From Ailanthus altissimus (Eukaryota; Streptophyta; Magnoliopsida; Sapindales; Simaroubaceae), in NCBI GenBank assembly GCA_946807835.1, contig OX327696.1:1748501-1812500 (forward strand): 64,000 bases of DNA. The letters run 5' to 3'. Position 1 is the first letter of the stretch, and every line of letters starts with the position of its first letter. Of the stretch, positions 55,764 through 64,000 are shown one piece after another. A program made the translations under genes and the position numbers. Under the pieces are notes generated by a model. That model ran no database searches. It was not told the DNA's origin and saw only the letters and a list, made by a program, of their open reading frames with translations.

Positions 55764-57920
55764 AATCCCTTCCTTAATTCAAAATCATCAACAAAGTAAC
55801 TCAATCTCTCATCTCTGCATCTTCGGTCACTCCACAAAGTAGTGATTCCGGTTGGCATAGGATGAACTTAATCGAGGGAAGTGGTTTAGTCAACATGTCA
55901 GCAAGATTTTCAAACGATGCTATCTTCGTTAGACTAACTTCACTACTTTGGACAATCTCTCGAATGTAATCGAGTCACACATCAATGTGTTTAGATCTCT
56001 CGTGAAATACTTGATGCTTGCTTAGGTGTATGACACTTTGGCTATCAAAATACACACCAATATTCACATCTTCAGTAGCTATTACCTTCGCATATGCCTT
56101 TCAACCACACGACCTTCTTAATAGCTTCACCAACAACTATATACTCTGCCTCTGTGGTAGATAGTGTAACCATATGTTATAGAACTGATCTTTAACACAC
56201 ACTACACCCAAACACTGTGAATATATAACCCGTTAATAATATTCTCTTATGTAGATCACTTGCATAATCCGAGTCTACATATCCTCTTATCATTACGCTG
56301 TTGTCCTCATCCCTTTTATACATTAACCCGTGATTTGACATCCCTTTGAGATATCTCAAAATCTACTTCACTACAAGTTAGTGATCCTTACTCGAATTTG
56401 TTATGTATTTACTCACCACACTCATCGCCTATGCTATGTCTGGTCTTGTGCAAACCATTGCATACATGATACTCTCCACAGTACTTGCATATGGTACTTT
56501 ATTCATCTACAGTTTCTCCTCTTTAGATATCAGTGACTGTGCTGCTGAAAGTTTGAAATACATAGCCAAAAGAGTAAAGACAGCTTTTGCATTGGATATA
56601 CTAATTTTTTCTAGAATTTTGAGTATATATTGTTGTTAAGACAAGAAGATAACATCTCTTCTTTCCTTCACAATATCAATTCTCAGTATTCTCTTTGCTG
56701 CTGCCAAATCGTTTATTTCAAACTCGTCACATAGCTACTTCTTGAGTTTCTATATCTCTTCTATATTCTTGCATGTGATCAATAAATCATCGATGTATAA
56801 AAGTAAATACATCATCCCATAACTTAAATTCTTAAAGTACATGTATCCATCATATTTACTCTTACTAAAGCCATAAGCCATTATAAACTCATCAAATCTT
56901 CTATACCACTGTCTAGGTGATTGCTTTAACCTATACAACGACTTTTTTAGCAAACAAGCGTGACCTTCTTTTTCGGGCTCTTCGAACCCTTATCACTCTT
57001 TCTTATTTTCACTCTTCATAGCCTCACCATATGTTCTAGACTCATCAAACTCAAGAGTGTAACCAGGATTAAAAGCATGAGTAACTAAATTTGCTTATGC
57101 ATATCTGATTAGTGGGTTAATCATTCTTTTTATTCTGTCTCTAACTAGTTGAAACTCTTCAAGTTCCATCTCAGGAGTCCTAATCTTTCCTTAGGTGGAC
57201 TTGGAGGAACTCACCGGTGTTCTTGGTTCATTTTGAAGTATCTCTTTGTTGAAGTGCTGATCTAGGGGCATATCAGATCTATTCTTAGGTTCTACTTCAA
57301 CTTTTATTGACTCGGGTGATGAGTCTTTCTTGGACACAAGTTCTTATTTCTCATTATTTTGGGAGGCTTTCAGCATGGTTCTCTCATCGAACGTCACGTC
57401 ATAGCTTATGATAAACCTTGGCAATGTCAAGTCGTTACACCACACCTTATATCCTTTCACTTATTCGAGATATCCTATAAATAACCCTTTGATAGCTCTA
57501 GGTTCTAATTTTTCCTCTTTAACATGTCAAAGGCAGGGCAACGAAATATTTTGAGGTGGTCATACTAGAAAGGATTGCCAGACCATTTCTCTTTTAGCGT
57601 CTTGAAGTCAATTGTTAAGGAGAGACTTCTATTAATCAAATAAGTTGCAGTCACTACAGCTTCTACTCAAAATGCCTTGGACATCTTTGTATTGGTAAGT
57701 ATGTATCTAACCTTTTCAAATAGAGTCATATTCATCCTCTCAACTGCGTCATTCTACTGTGGTGTTGATCTTACCGTTCTATGCTCTGCAATCTTATACT
57801 TAATACAAAACTCATCAAACTCTCTATTGTAAAACTCGAGGCCATTATCGGTTCTTAACTTCTTCACCATTTTGCCTATCTGATTCTCAACAAAAGCCTT
57901 CCAAGTCTTGAATGTATTAA
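55764..57920 (-). pseudogene. Copia-3 decayed pol fragment (integrase to RNase H)
   Basis: Minus-strand order from the right: integrase core (KKLRTDNGLEF near 57860, then a run like QNDAVERMN), the linker, reverse transcriptase (SLYRLKQSPRQWYRRF and LLLYIDDLLI at about 56940-56780), then RNase H with the TEAEY region near 56150. Many stops and frameshifts are present. Gag and protease are missing: the sequence breaks at 57920 into a short-LTR remnant. Confidence 0.88.
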
Positions 57921-58307
57921 ATATGGGACTTTGTTTGCTTCTTTAACAATCCCCCCTCGAACAAAGGACCACTAAGCCTCTCCTCAAACGATATTCTATC
58001 CATCTATCTTCCACATAGGAAGATCTCACTCTATTTTTTGTACTCATCTTCACTGCATTATGGGAGCACGCCTTACGTGAAGCTCAGAGTTTCGCCTACC
58101 TTGAGAGCCAGCTTTATCAAGTCAACTCCTTATCACTGCGTTGAAAGGACACGCCTTACGTGATGCCTAGGAGTACACCATCACCTGTTCATGGAGTTTA
58201 ACTACAGATCCATCACAAATCGAGGTTTACCAGGCTCACCGCCTTCTCGTTTGACATCGAGAATTTCTTCCACATAGCTAACTTCGAGGCATGACTCTGA
58301 TACTACT
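57921..58307 (-). repeat. TRIM-like interior, right copy, with 28-bp LTR remnant
   Basis: 57921-57948 is the terminal 28 bp of the short LTR (atgggactttgtttgc..ttaaca). 57949-58307 is the interior, ending ctctgatactact, the primer-binding site on the minus strand directly before the right LTR. Confidence 0.8.
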
Positions 58308-58500
58308 TGTAAGGAGCCCAACAAACTGCACATATTTTCTCATTGGTATGATATTGTCCACTTTAGGCCTAAGCCTTTATGGTTTTGTTCTTTGGATTTA
58401 TCCAAAAGGTCTAATATCAATAGAAATATAGTTTACTTCTTATATACTCATGATCTTTCCCATTTCTTTTCAATGTGAAATTTTATTTGCTTCCTTAACA
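58308..58500 (-). repeat. TRIM-like LTR, right copy
   Basis: 193 bp, TGTAAGGAGCCC to TTCCTTAACA, better preserved than the left copy and followed by the TATGT duplication. Confidence 0.82.
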
Positions 58501-58505
58501 TATGT

Positions 58506-58989
58506 GACCTATGATCAACGAAGTGGCACAAAAAGACTTGTTTGCCGAAAATGTGCTTTGACAGTTTGATTGCTAGTTATTCTTCAATGTGATTTATTCA
58601 ATAAAACGTTCACAACAGTTCAGATTCGGCCGGCTGAAAGGAGAAGGAATGATGCTCCAACTTTCAAAAAGATGCAAGAAATCTGGAGCAACTCTATTTC
58701 TTGAGGGGGTAATATTGTTGCTCAATCTCGGATAGCCTAGAAATGAGTATGGAGTTTCATTCAAAATAATTTCTTATCACATAATAAGGGAATTTGTTAG
58801 TTACCCTATTGCTTACTAGTCTCAATTGATTTTTTTATTAAGTATAATTTTTTAGAGGATAATTGGTCTATTTTAAGTAAAAAATAAATAAGACGAGAAA
58901 AAAGAGATATTAATATTTATTAAAAAATTAAATACAAAACTAATAAAAAAACTACCAACAATAAATAGTTTATACATTAATATTCTTTT
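58506..58989. other. Intergenic sequence
   Basis: No gene recognised. A GC-richer patch near 58625-58720 shows no frame or motif. Confidence 0.45.
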
Positions 58990-59055
58990 TGCCGTCTTGA
59001 GGAAGCTGCTTCAAAGGGAGCTTTATTGACTTTGACTCTAATTGTAGACAAGGCT
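58990..59055 (-). promoter_or_regulatory. Orphan TNL upstream module
   Basis: On the minus strand, CTACAATTAGAGTCAAAGTC followed by AAAGCTCCC..GCAGCTTCC matches the region upstream of TNL-D at 44372-44440 (CTACAATTGGTGTCAAAGTC and the following bases). No TIR exon follows downstream on the minus strand. It is probably the relic of a lost TNL gene. Confidence 0.6.
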
Positions 59056-60761
59056 TCTTCTTTTTCAACTCTGAAGGGCAAATTAATTTTCTTTTTTTCC
59101 TTAAAGAAGAAGGAAAAGGTAATAAATACAAATTTCACTCCCGTCAAGCAGAAAAAAGAAAAATAAAAGGCTACTAATTTGTCCTCCATAACAATATTTT
59201 GTTTGATAGTAATTTGTTTTTTTATATAAATAATATTATATTTTTTAACTTTAATTTTAATAATTTTTTATTTCTAAACAATGTATCAAAGATTGATCGA
59301 ATGGTAAGAGTGTATAATAGATCATTTTAAAAGTTAAAAAAATTAATTATCCAGCTAATTTTGACACATCACTTAAATTAAAAAGATGCTAGAATTAAAA
59401 TTAAAAAGTGTGATGTTACTTTTTTGTATATATTGAAACAATTTTCAAAGAATTATCTTTTATTTGAGTTAAAATAATTCTCTGCATTTGTGTGAAACAT
59501 ATCCAAAGAGTACAATTTATTTTTAGAGGAAGAAAAGCAAAAATAGAAGAAAGTATACAAGCATGAATCAAGGAAAATCTTGTCTTGAAAATTATGATTT
59601 TCTCGGATGTAGCTATTTGTTGATTGTTGACTTTCTAGGCATTGGGCAGCTGTTAACCAATTCTTGCCATCTTTATATGTTAATATATCTAATTGATTTA
59701 AGACTTTGATTCCAGTTCCTTAATTAGTCATCCTTATAATTATCATTGGTTGACCCTTTATACCAGACTAGCTATTGGCATATAAATTCAAGCATATAAC
59801 AACTGGCAGCTTTTAAAGAAATTGAAAAAGGGAAAAAAAATAATCAGCATTGATTTTATAGGTTTATTATTCACCTAGCACCAAATTTAGAATTTAATCC
59901 AATTGCCTGACTTGAGATTATTTTATTAGTTGTCGAATTTTCTAGGTAATGAACAGCTAAAACATTTTATTATGTTATGCACACAAAAAAAGGAAATAAA
60001 ATATTGACAATTTGAGTCCCAAAATAAAAAACTAAAAGTAAAATTTGGGGAAGCACAAGAGAGATTACGTTGTTGCTATTTCCTGCGAAATATCTTCATC
60101 GCTTTTAGAGAGTTCCCTTACTTACCATGTGTCGTGGTTTGGATACTTGCTATTAATCTAAAAAAAATTAAAAAAAAAGAATAATCAACTTTGAGTTTTA
60201 ATGGAGTAAATTTAAAATTTCTTAAGTTTAATTTTGTGACTGTGCCAACATATACCATAATTATCGATCCCAAGAGATATTTAATTGAAAATATAAGTAG
60301 ATTTGTTGTGATATTTAAAAAAAAATAATTCTATAAAAATTATATAAATTTTAATATTAAATTATCTGCACCAGAAAATGAATTAAGTGAGTTTCATGTT
60401 TGATTTGACGCTCAATGTTTTAGTTCTTAGTTTTTCTTTTAAAAAAATTATTTGTACTTTAAATTGTGCATTAAATTGTTTTAGATTCCGTTTCCGAAGG
60501 AAACTGAAATTTTCCCTAATTTTTTCTTCTTTTTTTTTCTGAGTAGTTGTTCATACATTTAAAATAAATAGTTTCAGATTGAATTGTGCACTTTCTCATT
60601 CAATTTTGTGCAGCCGCACAATGAATAAGTCTGAATCAAAATTTACTATTTACTCTTTTCTGAATGAGCACTTCTTCGGATTTAAGTAGGCTCAAAAAAC
60701 AAAACTCATATTAAACAAAGCTACCATTCATGTTGCCTAAGTCTTAATTATTATTTTTTTG
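59056..60761. other. AT-rich intergenic sequence
   Basis: No gene, RNA or element end seen. Poly-A and poly-T runs are frequent. Confidence 0.55.
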
Positions 60762-60798
60762 AAAAGAAGGTTTTCAAAAAAATGGGAAACCTTCTTTT
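60762..60798. other. Perfect 12-bp inverted repeat
   Basis: AAAAGAAGGTTT (60762-60773) and AAACCTTCTTTT (60787-60798) form a perfect stem with a 13-base loop. The direct repeat TTTTGAACGAAG follows twice. Function unknown. Confidence 0.7.
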
Positions 60799-60840
60799 GA
60801 ACGAAGGTTTTGAACGAAGATGGGAAACCTTTCAACCATG

Positions 60841-60998
60841 AAACACTACTTTTATTCTCTTATTTTTACTTAAATTTAGATGATCGTGGGTGCTTTGTGC
60901 ATTCACGACCAACTAAAACACCACTTTTATTCTTTTTTTTTTTTTTTTACTTATATTCAGATGATCGTTGGTGTTTTGTGCATTCACGACCAACTAAA
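60841..60998. repeat. Tandem duplication, two units of about 80 bp
   Basis: Units 60841-60915 and 60916-60998 share AAACAC(T/C)ACTTTTATTCT, then GATGATCGT(G/T)GGTG, then GTGCATTCACGACCAACTAA. They differ mostly in the length of a T-run. The open frame across them reads the same peptide twice (DDRGCFVHSRPTK, DDRWCFVHSRPTK), but nothing else supports coding. Confidence 0.85.
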
Positions 60999-63882
60999 TA
61001 GAGCTAAGTCCTAACAAATTTCTTAATTAATTTCCCACTGGCTTTCATGTTGAGGGTAAATACGCTTAATGAGAAACAAAAAAAATGTGCAAGATTATTC
61101 ATGGTACTCCACTTGCCTTCAGTTAGTAATTAAATCAATTACTTAATAGACAATTAATCACACTTACTCAAGCACCTTTCAAAATTTTGTTTTAATAATT
61201 TAAATTGGCAAATACGAAAACAATCAAGAGAAAGTGAAAACGATGAACAAACTACAATACAAGGCAAGTAATTTACATGATTCATCACATTGGCACCATC
61301 CACAAAGATAGGGGTGGATTCATTATTTAAAGTGATGGTGTCTAAATGTCAAAGTGAAAAAGAAATAATAATGGGCCCTTTCAAAGAAAAAATTAAATTA
61401 TGGGGCAAAAATATATATAATGAAGGTTATAATGTGTAAACTGAAAATTTATTAGGGTAAAAATAAAAAAACACCTATTTTTAGAAGTAAAATTACTAAC
61501 TTGCCCTCACCATAATATGTTAAAAAAATTAAACTAAAAAAAATTGTAACTACTAGTTGTTGATAAAATATTGACCAACTATTGATCATCTTGACCAAGT
61601 ATTGACTAATATTGATGGTCAGTAAATTGTGGCTAAAAGTAAAAGTATTACATAAAGTAACAAAAATTGCCCCTATCTTTTAGAATTATAACAGAAAAAA
61701 AAAGAACAAGTTCCATTTATTAGTTATGTTTAAAAAAAAAAAGAAGATGTATGTTACTCCAAAGTGTAAAATATCACCAACTCCGGAAGCAAGAAAGGAG
61801 CTTCACCCACAAATATCATAAATAGAATAATAAAGTATAAAACTTACCTTCTTTAGCTTTCACACTCTCTAACACATTAGCAGTTTAACCTCAATTCTTA
61901 ACTTTTTCTCTTTTATTTTAGAATAGATTTTCTGTTTGTTCTTCTAATATTTTTTTTCTCTTATCATGCTTTTTTCCTTTCTTTTAAGCACTTGTGATTT
62001 TCTAACCCAAATATACAATATACTGTGAAAGATACTACAACAAAAACTCATCCATTAAAAATAAATTACAAGTTCACCCGTGTCTTATTTATTGTAATCG
62101 CTCTCTCTGTACAAAGAAGTCTCTCGATTAATAAAATATAAGAAGTTTCATCTTCATTAATTCTTTCTAGTGAACACTATTTCTCTCACTTTTGAATTTC
62201 TGTAAAATCATTAATAGTTCATAACAATTCGCCTGGTGCATTCATTAACAATTCGCATTCTATACACACTGCATGTTCCTCTACATCTATACTTATTTTC
62301 GAATGATCCAATCATAATAAAAATGCTAAAGCTTATGTCATAATTTTACTGAATGATCCCATGGAGACTGTCCCTTTAAGTTTTTCTCTATAAGAGAATG
62401 TGGATCTCCATAAATGTTGATAACCTACACTAAATATTAAAATAAGATTAGATGTGCTAAATTTATTCCCTAGTTGATAATACTTATTTGAATATGTTCT
62501 GTTTGAAAACTAAGTTCCATCGACTATCTATTTAAAATAATTTCTGTCAAAAGTCTATGCTTCTATTGTCAACTATCATACTAGCAGGGTGCTTGACACA
62601 CAACGCCAATTACTAGTCTTTAGTTGTTGAGATGCAGAGTTTTAAAAAATGTTCAACAAGTATAGTTTGATTGTGATGGACCCATTATCAAAAGGCCAAT
62701 TCACACCCATTTTAATTTTCTTTTTTATATATGAAACACTCACGTGGAAGTCTAAACTCTATAGAACTACAGCTTCGATCTAAATTTAGATTTATGACTG
62801 ATAGATAACTCTATTTGTCGACTCATAGACTTATAAATGGGTTGTATGCATTAAAAGGAGGCAGAAATAAATTAAATTTTTAATTTTATTTTACATAAAT
62901 ATTTTTTTCATAAGTAGATAAATTATGCTAAAATATATTTTCTTTGATTGATGACTCATTAATGAATTTAAATTTTTATTAACTTAGAATTAATTACATG
63001 TGAGTGCTCATAAATATTTTGAAATGAATTGAAATTCATGGACTATAAATAAACACATATAACTGAATAATCAATTAATTCAATAACAATCTACACAACA
63101 AATTTCACGTCTGCTTATTTTTATAAACACTCTCTTTTTTATATAAATATTAACTTGAACATAATATATTTTTTTTTGTAAAAGGATGATGAGCTTTTAA
63201 TATTTAAATGAAAATGCGAAGGCCAAACAGTAATTGACGTGAAAATTTGAAATCGAAAAGCTTCATGCAGTAAACTAAAAACTGAACTCTAATCTCTAAA
63301 ATGGATGAGGAAATAAAATAACTAAATAAATACCTACAAACAAAACAAAACAAGATATATATATATATATAAAATAAAGTTGGGATGCATCATTTATATG
63401 CTACCTGGTATGGCATATAACATGTATTCAATAATAAGAACTAATAATTACCATGGCTTCAAGAAGGGCTAGCACCCAAGTTGAACAAAAACAGAAGCAA
63501 TCAAAGCGAAACATAACAGAGACGGGTTTTCCCTGAATATTCTCATTTGCTAAAAAGAGTAATATTATACATATAATAATATAAGTTATTACCATAATAA
63601 TGATAAAATAACAAAGTCAATTATTATATAATACATGTCAACTATTTATTAACGATACATCAGTTGGAATCCCAACTTTCTAAACACAACATTATCGTTG
63701 ATGAAATGGGCAGCTCAACATGCTTGTCGTAATTGTGGGCCTTTTTCTCTTTCTTGCAGGTTATAGGCTTCTAACGAATTGTGCGAGAATATTGATTAAA
63801 AATTATCAAAATATAATTTAGATATTAAATTAAGTGTGTAAGGTGCGTATAGATCGAAAACGGATACGAAAGGAGATAGAAA
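60999..63882. other. AT-rich intergenic sequence
   Basis: No supportable gene. Short direct repeats of 'attgacca(a/g)' lie at 61565-61625 and a (TA)n run near 63355-63371. No transposon ends identified. Confidence 0.5.
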
Positions 63883-64000
63883 ATGAAGAAGGGCGCACCA
63901 AGCACCAGTACTGCAATAACCAAGCGTGGACACCGCGGCCAAATTCAAAACCTGAGCGCCGACTAATTCCCCTCCTTTGAAGAGGAGGACTGCTGCTGAA
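63883..64000 (+). other. Possible 5' end of a gene running off the window
   Basis: Base composition becomes GC-richer in the last 120 bp. An ATG at 63883 opens a frame MKKGAPSTSTAITKRGHRGQ that stops after 27 codons. A different frame (SPPLKRRTAAE) is open to the edge. It could be a 5' UTR with a short upstream frame, or an exon edge. There is too little sequence to name it. Confidence 0.25.

Larger units (their letters stand above)
54435..58505 (-). mobile_element. Composite TRIM-like element containing a copia fragment, target-site duplication TATGT
   Basis: The element proper is 54440-58500 (4061 bp). TATGT lies at 54435-54439 and 58501-58505. Outer terminal repeats of 194 and 193 bp (54440-54633 and 58308-58500) start TGTA and end in A(A)CA-like bases. 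Two copies of a short interior with a tRNA-Met primer-binding site (54634-55042 and 57949-58307) adjoin them. Between these lie a 721-bp copia-type LTR (55043-55763), decayed copia pol (55764-57920) and the first 28 bp (minus-strand sense) of another short LTR (57921-57948). The matching duplication at the two outer ends implies that the outer frame arrived as one unit. The outer repeats differ by roughly a quarter of positions, so it is old. Confidence 0.8.

Overview
The window reads as nuclear DNA of a eudicot plant. It is AT-rich, its genes have GT-AG introns, it carries TIR-type NLR immune receptors (which grasses lack), and much of it is LTR retrotransposons. The NLR sequences remind me of woody rosids, perhaps Sapindales, but that is an impression and not something the sequence proves.

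Immune-receptor content. Two complete five-exon TNL genes converge: TNL-A (4845-10146, +) and TNL-D (38681-44202, -). Both read TIR / NB-ARC / LRR / LRR / C-JID, and all splice phases close without a stop. A CC-NB-ARC-LRR gene, CNL-B (12948-15829, -), has one frameshift between NB-ARC and LRR. An orphan TIR exon, TX-C (37476-37968, +), carries a one-base deletion. TNL debris is scattered around them: a truncated second TIR exon with its promoter inside intron 1 of TNL-A, an LRR relic just downstream of TNL-A, and an orphan copy of the shared TNL upstream module near 59 kb. The region is a birth-and-death NLR cluster broken up by transposons.

Mobile elements. Four insertions have clear ends and 5-bp target-site duplications. 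Copia-1 (19923-29471, -, TSD CTCAC) has 2.5-kb LTRs and a decayed pol. Copia-2 (31725-37122, -, TSD TAATT) has one open gag-pol frame broken only by nonsense codons. A Ty3/gypsy chromovirus-like element (44590-52552, +, TSD AAAAA) is intact apart from one extra A in an A-run. A composite element (54440-58500, TSD TATGT) has short TRIM-like LTRs and two copies of a TRIM-like interior, between which lies a piece of a third copia element with its own 721-bp LTR. Copia-2 and the gypsy element landed about 350-390 bp upstream of the TIR start codons of TX-C and TNL-D.

The rest (1-4.4 kb, 10.2-12.9 kb, 16-19.5 kb, 29.5-31.7 kb, 52.6-54.4 kb and 58.5-64 kb) is AT-rich intergenic DNA with small repeats and decayed coding relics. 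A GC-richer stretch at the right edge may be the start of another gene. The most unusual objects are the composite TRIM/copia element and copia-1, whose LTRs look younger than its dead coding region. I see no previously unknown defence system.
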